Assembly: GCA_022777485.1 (NCBI GenBank)
Contig: JALFGC010000052.1
Span: 1 to 40,329, forward strand
Direction: 5' to 3'
Source: Bacteroidales bacterium
GTDB lineage: Bacteria > Bacteroidota > Bacteroidia > Bacteroidales > Paludibacteraceae
Length of the DNA: 40,329 nt
Below the pieces are notes generated by a model. That model saw only the letters and a list, made by a program, of their open reading frames with translations. It ran no database searches and was not told the DNA's origin. Positions 1 to 9,635 of this stretch are shown here, in pieces. Position 1 is the stretch's first letter; each line of letters begins with the position of its first letter. The position numbers and the translations under genes are program-made.

Positions 1-1227
1 CAGAATAACCGCGGGATGTCGGGCGAGGAGAACCTGAACGCCAGTATCGAGAACCTTGAGTATGCCTTTGCAGAGGCAATACACCAAGTGCAGCAGACGG
101 AAGTGCCGCGGGTGGCGTTCTTGGAAGGGCATGGCGAGTTACCGGAGCAGAATGTGTATGATATCTGTCTGGCACTGAGCAAGTATTTCCAGGTAGACCG
201 CGGGGCATTGGGCAACGACCCGAGTGTGCTGGACGGCTATCAAGCAGTGGTGGTGGCAGACCCGCAAACACCTTTCTCGGAGACGGATAAATATATCCTT
301 GACCATTACATTCAGCAGGGCGGCAATGTGCTGTGGGTGCTGAACGGCGTGCGTTTCTCGGAGGATGTGTTGGCGCAGTCGGGTTTCACAACGGTGTTGG
401 CGCTGGACTTGAACTTGACGGATATGCTGTTTCGCTATGGCGTGCGGGTGAACCCTACGCTGCTACAAGATGTGCAGTGTCTGCCTGTGCCGGTGAATGT
501 GTCTTCCGACCCGCAGCAACCTAACTTGCAGCCCGTACCATGGTACTATGCGCCGCTGTTGCTCACCTCACAGGCGTCGCCTATTACGCGCAATATCGGG
601 CAGGTGAGCAGTATGTTTGCTTCGCCCGTGGATGTGGTAGGCGGCGAGGACGGAATCCGCAAAGAGGTGTTGCTTGCAACTTCTACCGCTACGCGCTTGA
701 TTCCTACGCCCGCGGAGGTGGACCTTGGCGACCTTAATCCCGATATGAGCACATTTCGTTATCAGTATGTGCCCGTGGCGGTGGCACTGGAAGGGCGTTT
801 CCCATCGGTGTTTGCGCACCGCATGGCGCCGGAGGGGATAGAACTTGCTGCGGCAGGAGGGGCTATCGGGGGAGATTCGGAAGTTTCCCGACAAGTGGTG
901 GTGGCGTCAGGGAGCGTGATACGAAACGAGATTCAGCAGGGGAAGGCATTGCCAGCGGGGTATGACCGTTACTCGGGCATGCAGTTTGCCAACCGTGATT
1001 TCCTTGTGAATGCAGTGCTGTACCTCACTGACGAGCAGGGACTGATTCCGCTTCGGCAGAAAACTATTGCGCTGCGTCTGCTCAACGACCGAAGGGCACA
1101 CGAGCAACGCACACAGATGCAACTATTCTCCACCATCACGCCTGTTGCCTTGCTTGCCTTTATCGGACTGATTGTTTTCTTGATACGGAGATATAAATAC
1201 ACGAGAGCATATGCCGCGAGAAGTTGA
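1..1227 (+). CDS. gldG: GldG-like gliding motility ABC-type auxiliary protein, C-terminal part (5' truncated by window edge)
   Basis: Frame is open from base 1 (QNNRGMSGEEN...); 'ENLNASIENLEYAFAEAI' and 'VAFLEGHGELPEQNVYDI' typical of GldG; C-terminal TM followed by RRYKYTRAYAARS. Confidence 0.8.
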   Translation, partial: QNNRGMSGEENLNASIENLEYAFAEAIHQVQQTEVPRVAFLEGHGELPEQNVYDICLALSKYFQVDRGALGNDPSVLDGYQAVVVADPQTPFSETDKYILDHYIQQGGNVLWVLNGVRFSEDVLAQSGFTTVLALDLNLTDMLFRYGVRVNPTLLQDVQCLPVPVNVSSDPQQPNLQPVPWYYAPLLLTSQASPITRNIGQVSSMFASPVDVVGGEDGIRKEVLLATSTATRLIPTPAEVDLGDLNPDMSTFRYQYVPVAVALEGRFPSVFAHRMAPEGIELAAAGGAIGGDSEVSRQVVVASGSVIRNEIQQGKALPAGYDRYSGMQFANRDFLVNAVLYLTDEQGLIPLRQKTIALRLLNDRRAHEQRTQMQLFSTITPVALLAFIGLIVFLIRRYKYTRAYAARS

Positions 1228-1312
1228 CAGTGAGAGGTTGACTGGCTCTGAATAATCGGAATATTCCGAATAATCTGAATAATCTGCTAATTTTGGATAT
1301 CAATAATACTAT

Positions 1313-2500
1313 ATGAAAAAGACTATTTTTATACTTCTTGCTGCGGTGGTAGTAGCTGGTTGTACACGGACAAGCGAGCCGATGGCTACAGATTATCTTG
1401 TTAAGACAGTGCGCATAGCACAGTCGGAGATAGTGCATAACCCCGAGTTGTGGATGGCAGACTTCTTGAAAGCCCCCAAATGGGACTACACACAGGGACT
1501 AATTGCCAAGGCTATGCTGGAGACCTATCTCGCTACGGGCGACAGTGCGTATCTGAACTATGTGCAGGCGTTTGCAGACTACTTCATACAACCCGATGGT
1601 AGCATTAAGACCTACAAGTTAGAAACCTATAATATTGACCGCGTGAACGGCGGTAATTTCCTCTTCCTGCTTGATTCGCTCAATCCGCAGCCGCAGTACA
1701 AAGAGGCGATTCGTCTGCTTCGCTCACAGTTAGCAACTCAACCGCGCACCTCGGAAGGCGGGTTCTGGCACAAGAAAGTGTATCCATGGCAGATGTGGCT
1801 CGACGGTTTGTATATGGGTGAGCCTTTCTATGCGCACTATGCCGTATGGGCAGACGAGGACACGATTTTCAATGACGTGGTGCGTCAGTTCCGTGTGGTG
1901 GACAAGCACACGCTGGACGCGGAGACGAATCTGAACTTCCATGGTTGGGATGAGAGTCGCCAACAGGCTTGGGCAGACTCGCTGACGGGATGCAGTCCGC
2001 ACACATGGGGGCGCGCCGAGGGCTGGTACGTGATGGCTATATGCGATGTGCTGGATTATCTGCCTGCCGATCACGAGGGACGCGCAGAACTGATAGGCAT
2101 CCTCAACCGCGTGTGCGAGGCGTTGCTGCCGCTGCAAGACGCAGAGACCAAAATGTGGTACCAAGTGCCTGACCTGCCCGAAGCGGAAGGTAACTACACC
2201 GAATCCACCTGCTCGGCGATGTTCTGCTACGCGATGGCGAAAGGGGCGCGCATGGGTTACTTGCCTGCGAAGTTCCGCACCATTGCCCAGGAGACATACG
2301 ACGGGATATGGAAGAGCGCCGTGGTGGAGAACGAAGACGGCACGATTAGCCTGACACGCTGCTGCGCCGTGGCCGGGTTAGGAGGCAACCCCTACCGTAG
2401 CGGAGAATACGACTATTACATCCATGAACAGATACGCGACAACGACCCGAAAGGTATAGGACCATTTATATTGGCAGGACTGGAGTTGAGCAGAGAATAA
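1313..2500 (+). CDS. Glycoside hydrolase family 88/105 (unsaturated rhamnogalacturonyl hydrolase-like), lipoprotein signal
   Basis: Lipobox-like VVVAGCTR; 'WDYTQGLIAKAMLETY', 'GGFWHKKVYPWQMWLDGLYMGEPFYAHYA', 'WGRAEGWYVMAICDVLDYLP' are GH105/YteR-like. Confidence 0.88.
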   Translation: MKKTIFILLAAVVVAGCTRTSEPMATDYLVKTVRIAQSEIVHNPELWMADFLKAPKWDYTQGLIAKAMLETYLATGDSAYLNYVQAFADYFIQPDGSIKTYKLETYNIDRVNGGNFLFLLDSLNPQPQYKEAIRLLRSQLATQPRTSEGGFWHKKVYPWQMWLDGLYMGEPFYAHYAVWADEDTIFNDVVRQFRVVDKHTLDAETNLNFHGWDESRQQAWADSLTGCSPHTWGRAEGWYVMAICDVLDYLPADHEGRAELIGILNRVCEALLPLQDAETKMWYQVPDLPEAEGNYTESTCSAMFCYAMAKGARMGYLPAKFRTIAQETYDGIWKSAVVENEDGTISLTRCCAVAGLGGNPYRSGEYDYYIHEQIRDNDPKGIGPFILAGLELSRE

Positions 2501-2618
2501 TGACCGTTCGCTCACTGAAAGATAAAAGACTTATTACCTTCGTCTTTGAGATTCCATGGTCATAACTATTTAATCGTTAATCTTGTGTCTTGAATCCTTT
2601 ATCCTATACAAAAAGATT

Positions 2619-4115
2619 ATGCAGATAAGAAAACTTTTCATATTTTGTTTTGTGTGGCTGGCATTGCTGCCTTTGATGGCGCAGGATGCGGCTGTTGACA
2701 GTATTGTGGCTAGATGCCCGATAGATACCATACATGGGCAACCGATGTACCGCTACACCGTGGAGAAAAGCGTGGGACTCTACCGCGTGAGCAAGAATTT
2801 CGGCGTATCGCAAGACGCGATCATAGAGGCTAATCCTGAGTTGCGCACGCGTGGTCTGCGCTTCGGGGAGGTGATTTATATCCCTGTGCCCGAGGGCAGG
2901 CGTGTCAAGGTAGCTTCAGCCGATGCTGCCGCTCCTGCCCCCACCCCAACAGCAGACAGGCGCAAGCCTGCACAGCCCCGCGAGTTGTCTCGAAGAGACA
3001 CCATCTCTCGCCGCCTGCACGACCCTCGCATAGAGGCACCCCGCGAGGTGGAGACAGTTGCGGACAGCCTGCCGAGCGTAGTAGATACGACAGCAGTAGC
3101 CGATTCCATTCCTGCGCTATGGGAGTGGAACGACTCGACAACCATACGACTCTCGCTGCTATTGCCTTTCCAAGCCCGCAACGACAAACGAGACCAGCAT
3201 GCGGAGCGCTTCATGGAGTTCTATGAGGGTTGCCTGCTTGCCGCATACGACCTGCAAGCCGAAGGGCAGCCGCTGGTGCTGGATGTGTATGACACGGAGA
3301 AGAACACCGCGATTGTTCGCCAACTGATAGACAGCAACAGTCTCGCAGAGACGCAGGCGGTGATCGGTTTGGCATATCCGTTGCAACTGATGCAAGTGAT
3401 GCCGTGGGCGATGGAGCACGAAGTGCCTGTGCTGGCGCCTTTCATCGACTATATGGAAGGCATAGAGACTAACCCATATCTATACCTCTTCAACTCCTCT
3501 GCCGAGCAAGAGGCACGTGTGCTGGGACAGTGGTTGGAGGAGCATCGCGACAGCGTCAACTGCGTGCTGGTGGAGGCTAAAGACGCGGATATACCTTCGT
3601 CTGTCCGCTTAGTACACAAGGAAATCACAGCACGGCAAATACCATACACCAAGACTTCCATACGCCAGATATTGGATGATTCTATCCAATTGGCACTGCG
3701 GGACAGCGTGGAGAATATCTTGATTTTCAACACGGAGAAGTACAGCAATGTGCAAGTGCTTATTCCGCGTATTCTCAATAGCAAGGGTTCGCATGCCGTT
3801 ACGCTTCGCGCACAATACTCGTGGACGCGCGAGAATATCGCTCTACCGCTACTCTACACCTCTATCTTCTCGACCGACCAACCTACGGCGCGCGATGCCT
3901 ATGAGATGCACTACGAGCGCTACTTCGGGCACGAGCATGTTTCCACGACTCCTCGCTACGACCTGTTAGGTTACGACTTGACACGCACAATAGCGGCTAT
4001 TTTGAAAGATACCACCTACACCGGTTTGCAGTCGGATATACGATTCGAGCAAGTGAACCCCGAGGGAGGGTATATCAATACGAATGTACACGTGATACAC
4101 ACAAAAGCGGAATAA
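2619..4115 (+). CDS. LysM domain protein with periplasmic-binding-protein-like (amino-acid ABC receptor-like) domain
   Basis: LysM motif 'YTVEKSVGLYRVSKNFGVSQDAIIEANPEL'; C-terminal PBP1-like fold 'RLSLLLPFQARND...'. Start set at MQIRKLF rather than the upstream ORF start. Confidence 0.75.
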   Translation: MQIRKLFIFCFVWLALLPLMAQDAAVDSIVARCPIDTIHGQPMYRYTVEKSVGLYRVSKNFGVSQDAIIEANPELRTRGLRFGEVIYIPVPEGRRVKVASADAAAPAPTPTADRRKPAQPRELSRRDTISRRLHDPRIEAPREVETVADSLPSVVDTTAVADSIPALWEWNDSTTIRLSLLLPFQARNDKRDQHAERFMEFYEGCLLAAYDLQAEGQPLVLDVYDTEKNTAIVRQLIDSNSLAETQAVIGLAYPLQLMQVMPWAMEHEVPVLAPFIDYMEGIETNPYLYLFNSSAEQEARVLGQWLEEHRDSVNCVLVEAKDADIPSSVRLVHKEITARQIPYTKTSIRQILDDSIQLALRDSVENILIFNTEKYSNVQVLIPRILNSKGSHAVTLRAQYSWTRENIALPLLYTSIFSTDQPTARDAYEMHYERYFGHEHVSTTPRYDLLGYDLTRTIAAILKDTTYTGLQSDIRFEQVNPEGGYINTNVHVIHTKAE

Positions 4116-4179
4116 ACCCTATATAATATCAGCACTTACGCATACTGTTCATCGTCATATTGTCTTCTGTGCCTTTTGG

Positions 4180-4806
4180 TTGGCGGCTGTCTGTGTGGCG
4201 GCGCAACCTCGGCTACGCAAGCCGGAGGTGTATTTTGGGGTACATGGGGGAGTTACTGCTTCTACGGTGCAGTTTTCGCCTACGGTGCCTAACATGTCGC
4301 CGATTACTGACGCGGTAGTCTTAGGCGGGAATAGCGGACTGGTCTTCCGCTGGAGCGGGCAGAAATGCTGTGCGGTGCAAGTGGAGCTCAACTACCTGCA
4401 ACGCGGCTGGCGTGAGGCGAACGAAGCGGGAGCCTACACGCGCGCGCTACACTATATAGAATTGCCGTTTCTGATGCATATCTATTTTGGCAGTTCGACT
4501 GTTCGAGGGTTTGTTAATTTGGGTCCACAGATAGGTTACTGCGTGTACGACAATGGCGGCAGCGGCACGAAACAAACGAGCGAGGTGCACCAATATAGCC
4601 CCATAGAGAAGCCTTTTGACTGGGGAATAGCGGGCAGTTTGGGTTTCTATGTCCGTAGCCGCAAGGCAGGATTGTACCAATTGGAAGTACGCTATAACTA
4701 TAGTCTTGGCACGCTTTTTGACGACTCTTTATCAGCGCATTTCCGCAACTCGAACCCTATGGAGCTGTCTGTCAATCTGGCATGGCTATGGGAGTTTAAG
4801 CGGTAA
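4180..4806 (+). CDS. Outer-membrane beta-barrel protein (PorT-like); start uncertain
   Basis: Barrel-like alternation, 'NLGPQIGYCVYDNGG', C-terminal LAWLWEFKR; no ATG at a sensible position upstream. Confidence 0.55.
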   Translation: MAAVCVAAQPRLRKPEVYFGVHGGVTASTVQFSPTVPNMSPITDAVVLGGNSGLVFRWSGQKCCAVQVELNYLQRGWREANEAGAYTRALHYIELPFLMHIYFGSSTVRGFVNLGPQIGYCVYDNGGSGTKQTSEVHQYSPIEKPFDWGIAGSLGFYVRSRKAGLYQLEVRYNYSLGTLFDDSLSAHFRNSNPMELSVNLAWLWEFKR

Positions 4807-4887
4807 ATTATAAATTATGGAGGGCATTGCTACTCCATGCAACGCAAATTATGAAACATACGAAAACAACAACTAATACTAACAGAC

Positions 4888-5733
4888 ATGAAGACAAATT
4901 ATGAGATTCGCTATGCGTCGAACCCTGTTGACGCAAAGAGTTACGACACGACACGTCTGCGTAACGATTTCCTGATTGAAAAGGTTTTCACCCCCAATGA
5001 GGTAAACATGGTGTATTCGATGTACGACCGCATGATTGTGGGCGGTGCTATGCCTGTGGGCGAGGTGCTCGCGCTGGAGGCTATCGACCCGCTGAAGGCA
5101 CCGCATTTCCTGACCCGCCGCGAGATAGGTATCTTCAATGTAGGTGCAGGGAAGGGTATCGTGAAGGTGGACGGCACGGCTTTTGAGTTGGACTACAAAG
5201 AGGCGCTCTATTTAGGCAAAGGCGACCGCGAGGTTACTTTCGAGTCGTGCGATGCTGAGCACCCCGCATTGTTCTACTTCCTCTCCGCAAACGCACACAC
5301 TACTTATCCAGACAAGAAAGTTACAAAAGCAGACGCCGTAGTAGCGCACATGGGCAGCCTTGAGATGTCCAACGAGCGTGATATCAACAAGATGATTGTC
5401 AATCAAGTGCTGCCTACCTGCCAGTTGCAGATGGGTATGACGGAATTGGCTCCCGGCAGCGTATGGAACACGATGCCAGCGCATGTTCACTCACGCCGTA
5501 TGGAGGCATATTTCTACTTTGAACTGCCCGAAGACCAGTCTATCTGTCACTTCATGGGTGAGGTGAACGAGACACGCCACATCTGGATGCACAACAACCA
5601 AGCCGTGCTCTCGCCGGAGTGGTCTATCCATAGCGCAGCCGCTACCCACAACTACACTTTCATCTGGGGTATGGGCGGCGAGAACCTCGACTACGGAGAC
5701 CAAGATTTCAGCCTGATTACGGATTTGAAGTAA
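4888..5733 (+). CDS. kduI: 5-dehydro-4-deoxy-D-glucuronate (DKI) isomerase
   Basis: 'NYEIRYASNPVDAKSYDTTRLRNDFLIEKVF', 'MPAHVHSRRMEAYFYFELP', 'SPEWSIHSAAATHNYTFIWGMGGEN' are diagnostic for KduI. Confidence 0.95.
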   Translation: MKTNYEIRYASNPVDAKSYDTTRLRNDFLIEKVFTPNEVNMVYSMYDRMIVGGAMPVGEVLALEAIDPLKAPHFLTRREIGIFNVGAGKGIVKVDGTAFELDYKEALYLGKGDREVTFESCDAEHPALFYFLSANAHTTYPDKKVTKADAVVAHMGSLEMSNERDINKMIVNQVLPTCQLQMGMTELAPGSVWNTMPAHVHSRRMEAYFYFELPEDQSICHFMGEVNETRHIWMHNNQAVLSPEWSIHSAAATHNYTFIWGMGGENLDYGDQDFSLITDLK

Positions 5734-5933
5734 GGACTGCCGGCGGGCGTCCGACCGCGCTCCGCGCTGAAGGACCGCTTCGCTGAAAGATAAAGGATAA
5801 AAGACTTAATAGTTTTGACTATGGAAGGTTTTCTACCGCGGGCGAGACGCGCGCATCCGGTAATAAATCCTTCATCCTTTATCCTTCATCCTAAAACAAA
5901 AACAATTATCAACCCTTTTAATAACTAACTATC

Positions 5934-6734
5934 ATGAATCCTTTTTCTTTGGAAGGTAAGAACGCCCTCATCACCGGTGCGTCTTACGGCATTGGCTTCA
6001 ACATCGCACGCGCGTTCGTTGCAGCAGGTATCAAAAACATTATCTTCAACGACATCAACGAGGAGTTCCTTGCCCGCGGTCTGAAGAACTATGCTGACGC
6101 AGGTATCACCAATGTGCACGGCTATGTTTGCGATGTTACGAAAGAAGACCAAGTGAAAGAGATGGTCGAGAAAATCCACGCCGAAGTGGGCAACATTGAC
6201 ATCCTTGTGAACAATGCCGGCATCATCAAACGTATCCCTATGCACGAGATGAAACGCGCAGAGTTCCAGCAAGTTATCGACATCGACTTGGTAGGTCCGT
6301 TCATCGTTTCTTCCGCTGTATTGCCCGAGATGATGGAGCGTCGTGAGGGTAAGATTATCAACATCTGCTCGATGATGTCTGAGTTGGGTCGCGAGACCGT
6401 GAGCGCTTATGCTGCTGCCAAAGGCGGTCTGAAGATGCTCACACGCAACATCTGCTCGGAGTACGGTGCTTACAACATCCAGTGCAACGGCCTTGGCCCA
6501 GGCTATATCGCTACCCCGCAAACGGCTCCGTTGCGCGAGTTGCAACCTGATGGCAGCCGCCATCCGTTCGACCAGTTCATCTGCGCGAAGACTCCTGCCG
6601 GCCGTTGGCTCGACCCGTCGGAACTGGGTGGTCCCGCAGTGTTCCTCGCTTCGCACGCTTCGGACGCTGTGAACGGACACATCCTCTATGTGGACGGCGG
6701 TATCTTGGCTTACATTGGCAAACAACCCGAATAA
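5934..6734 (+). CDS. kduD: SDR-family 2-dehydro-3-deoxy-D-gluconate/gluconate 5-dehydrogenase
   Basis: 'GKNALITGASYGIGFNIARAF', 'ILVNNAGIIKRIPMHEM', YAAAKGG active site; downstream of kduI. Confidence 0.9.
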   Translation: MNPFSLEGKNALITGASYGIGFNIARAFVAAGIKNIIFNDINEEFLARGLKNYADAGITNVHGYVCDVTKEDQVKEMVEKIHAEVGNIDILVNNAGIIKRIPMHEMKRAEFQQVIDIDLVGPFIVSSAVLPEMMERREGKIINICSMMSELGRETVSAYAAAKGGLKMLTRNICSEYGAYNIQCNGLGPGYIATPQTAPLRELQPDGSRHPFDQFICAKTPAGRWLDPSELGGPAVFLASHASDAVNGHILYVDGGILAYIGKQPE

Positions 6735-6737
6735 GCC

Positions 6738-7652
6738 ATGAAGAAAGTACTTTTCATGGCTTCTCTTGCGCTCGCGCTCATAGCGTGCCAGCCCGCTGCC
6801 GAACAAGCAGCAAAGGTCTATGGTCGCTATGTACCCGAGCGAAAAGACGACTTCGCGTGGGAGAACGAGTATGCGGCTTTCCGTCTCTACGGACCGGCTC
6901 TGCTGCCCGAGAACCCCTCTAACGGGGTAGACTTGTGGTTGAAGAATAGTCCCGAACTGCGTATCGACTCTATGTACTACCACGAGTTAGTGTTGGGCGA
7001 GCCTTACCATATCAACTACGGCAAGGGGCTTGACTGCTACAAGGTAGCGCACACGGTAGGCTGCGGCGGACTTGCTGTGGTGGCTGAAGACGTGCTCTAC
7101 GTGGGTGGTCCGTACAGCCGCTGGGAGGTATTGGAACAGACGCCCGACCGTTTCTCATTCCGCCTTCAATACGACAGTCTGCTGGTCTGCAACCAAGTGA
7201 TGCAGGCGTCGCTCACCATCACCGCTGAGGCTGGCAAACTGCTGAACCGTGCTGACATCGTCATCACCAACCGCACACGTATTCTCCTGCCGCAACTCTA
7301 TGTCGGCGGCGGTATCTACCTGCACGACACGGTGGATAACATCATGCAGTGCCAATGCGGCGCGGTGGCATACGCGGAAGACGCACTCTCTGACAAGGGG
7401 GCTGCGAAGATGAACTTCGACTACAACGGTTCCACCTCACAAGGGCGCAACTATGTGGCAGTCATCACCCCGAACGCTACCCGTCAGGAGATTATCGACG
7501 GCTCGCTACTGTCGCTCAAGGAGTATCAGTTAGGCGACACGCTCACCTACTACTTCGGCGGTTGCTGGAGCGAGTGGAGCAACGGCGAGCAGACGATGGC
7601 AACCGATGAGGACTGGTTCAACGCCGTTCGCGCGTTTGCCGAGACGCTGTAG
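6738..7652 (+). CDS. DUF4861-like exported (lipo)protein
   Basis: Lipobox 'ALIACQP'; 'KDDFAWENEYAAFRLYGPALLPENPSNGVDLW' is DUF4861-like; abuts kduD. Confidence 0.75.
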   Translation: MKKVLFMASLALALIACQPAAEQAAKVYGRYVPERKDDFAWENEYAAFRLYGPALLPENPSNGVDLWLKNSPELRIDSMYYHELVLGEPYHINYGKGLDCYKVAHTVGCGGLAVVAEDVLYVGGPYSRWEVLEQTPDRFSFRLQYDSLLVCNQVMQASLTITAEAGKLLNRADIVITNRTRILLPQLYVGGGIYLHDTVDNIMQCQCGAVAYAEDALSDKGAAKMNFDYNGSTSQGRNYVAVITPNATRQEIIDGSLLSLKEYQLGDTLTYYFGGCWSEWSNGEQTMATDEDWFNAVRAFAETL

Positions 7653-7764
7653 ATTAGATAAGTATAAAGTTTCAGGTTTCAAGTATCAGGTAATTTTACA
7701 TTTTGAAATGAATCTTTCTTGAAGCTTGAGACCCGAAACTTGAAACCTTTTACATTCAACCTTT

Positions 7765-8757
7765 ATGACCTGTTTGATACTTCGGTTAGCTACGCTCGGC
7801 AATGTGGCGATGACGGTGCCCGTCATTGCTTCGCTGAGTGCGCGCTACCCGGAGCATCAGTGGGTAGTGGTGTCGCAGAAACCGCTTGCCGCGATGTTCC
7901 ATGGTATGCCCAATGTGCACTACCACGAAATCCAACTGAAAAATTTCGCGGGTCTATCGCGGGTCTATCGCGGGTTGACCGCGTATCGTCCGGACATGGT
8001 ATTCGACCTGCATGGTGTTCTTGCCACCCGCATCCTTTGCGGGTTATTTCGTTCGCAGGGGGTGCCCGTTTACTCCATAGACAACGAGCGAGCCGCCAAG
8101 CGGATGCTCACCCTGCGGGGCGCGAAGAAAGGCGCGGCGTTACCCTCTGAGTTTCAACGCTATGCCGACACGTTTCGGCTTGCGGGCTTCGACACCGATG
8201 ACCACTTCACTGCTTTGCCTGTCAATACCCAAGCCGCCGAAGCCGTGCAACAACACTTCGGCACCAAGATAGGGCGCTGGATAGGCATTGCACCTTTTGC
8301 TAAATCCAAATCGAACATGCTACCTTACCGCGTGATGAAAGAGGTGATACAAGCCCTCTCCGCGCGCGAAGACACCCGCCTTTTCCTATTCGGTGCAGGA
8401 AAAGTGGAATGCGAGATGCTCCGCCAGTGGGCGAGCGTTTTTCCCCGCACCGAAAGCGTGGCAGGCTGTCTGCCGCTGGAACAGGAATTGGAACTGATGC
8501 GTCAGCTTGACCTCATGCTCTGCATGGATTCCGCCAACCAGCACCTCTCTTCGCTCGTCCGCCTGCGTGCCGTGAGCGTTTGGTGCGCCACCCACCCATG
8601 CATCGGGTTCATGGGCTGGAAGCAGTCGCCCGATGACATCATCCAACACACAGACTTGAGTTGCCGACCCTGCACATGCCACGGAACCAACCATTGTAGG
8701 TACCGCAACTTTGCCTGCAAACAATTCAACGCCAACGATATAATACAAAGAATATGA
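7765..8757 (+). CDS. Glycosyltransferase family 9 (heptosyltransferase-like)
   Basis: 'LRLATLGNVAMTVPVIASLSARYPEHQWVVVSQKPLA' and C-terminal 'CMDSANQHLSSLVRLRAVSVWCATHPCIGF'; TGA/ATG overlap with parA. Confidence 0.85.
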   Translation: MTCLILRLATLGNVAMTVPVIASLSARYPEHQWVVVSQKPLAAMFHGMPNVHYHEIQLKNFAGLSRVYRGLTAYRPDMVFDLHGVLATRILCGLFRSQGVPVYSIDNERAAKRMLTLRGAKKGAALPSEFQRYADTFRLAGFDTDDHFTALPVNTQAAEAVQQHFGTKIGRWIGIAPFAKSKSNMLPYRVMKEVIQALSAREDTRLFLFGAGKVECEMLRQWASVFPRTESVAGCLPLEQELELMRQLDLMLCMDSANQHLSSLVRLRAVSVWCATHPCIGFMGWKQSPDDIIQHTDLSCRPCTCHGTNHCRYRNFACKQFNANDIIQRI

Positions 8758-9515
8758 GTAAAATAATCGCATTAGCCAACCAAAAAGGCGGTGTAGGAAA
8801 GACCACCACCGCCATCAATCTCGCTGCCGCCTTGGCACAACAGCAACAACGCGTGTTGCTCGTGGATGCCGACCCGCAAGCGAATGCCTCATCGGGCTTG
8901 GGAATAGAGATTCGCGACCTAAACAATACTATCTACGAATGCCTGGTCAACAACAACGACCCGCATGCAGCGGTGATAGAGACCTCCGTCAAGAACCTCT
9001 TCCTCATCCCGAGCCATATTGACTTGGTTGGCGCGGAGATAGAGATGCTGAATATCGACAACCGCGAGACCCTGCTCAAGCGTGTGCTGGCACAGGTACA
9101 CAACGAGTACGACTATATCCTTATTGACTGCTCGCCTTCGTTGGGACTTATCACGGTCAATGCGCTCACCGCAGCCGACAGCGTCATCATCCCCGTGCAG
9201 TGCGAGTTCTTCGCGCTGGAAGGTATTGCCAAGCTGCTGAATACCATCAAGATAATCAAGTCGAAACTCAATCCTTCGCTGAAGATTGAGGGTTTCCTGC
9301 TCACGATGTACGACAACCGTCTGCGCTTGAGCAATCAGGTCTATGAGGAGGTGAAGCGCCACTTCGGCGACCTGGTGTTCAACGCGGTGATTGCCCGCAA
9401 TGTGCGCCTTTCGGAAGCACCGAGCCACGGTATGTCGGTGCTCGAATACGACCCCTCCAGCAAAGGCGCGAAGAACTACACCGCACTGGCGAAAGAACTG
9501 ATTAAAAGACAATAA
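8754..9515 (+). CDS. parA: ParA-family chromosome partitioning ATPase (Soj)
   Basis: Deviant Walker A 'NQKGGVGKTTTAINLAAALA'; 'DADPQANASSGLG'; followed by parB. Confidence 0.95.
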   Translation: MSKIIALANQKGGVGKTTTAINLAAALAQQQQRVLLVDADPQANASSGLGIEIRDLNNTIYECLVNNNDPHAAVIETSVKNLFLIPSHIDLVGAEIEMLNIDNRETLLKRVLAQVHNEYDYILIDCSPSLGLITVNALTAADSVIIPVQCEFFALEGIAKLLNTIKIIKSKLNPSLKIEGFLLTMYDNRLRLSNQVYEEVKRHFGDLVFNAVIARNVRLSEAPSHGMSVLEYDPSSKGAKNYTALAKELIKRQ

Positions 9516-9635
9516 GAAAGGATAAAGGATTAAGGACACAGGAGAAAGGACTAATTACCTTTGTCATTGAATTTTCAGAGTCGGAACTATTACGTCTTTC
9601 ATCCTTCATCCTTTATCTTTCATCCATACAAGATT

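Noticed and set aside
5925-6983. 352-aa minus-strand ORF
   Set aside because: Antisense to kduD and DUF4861 with no recognisable domain
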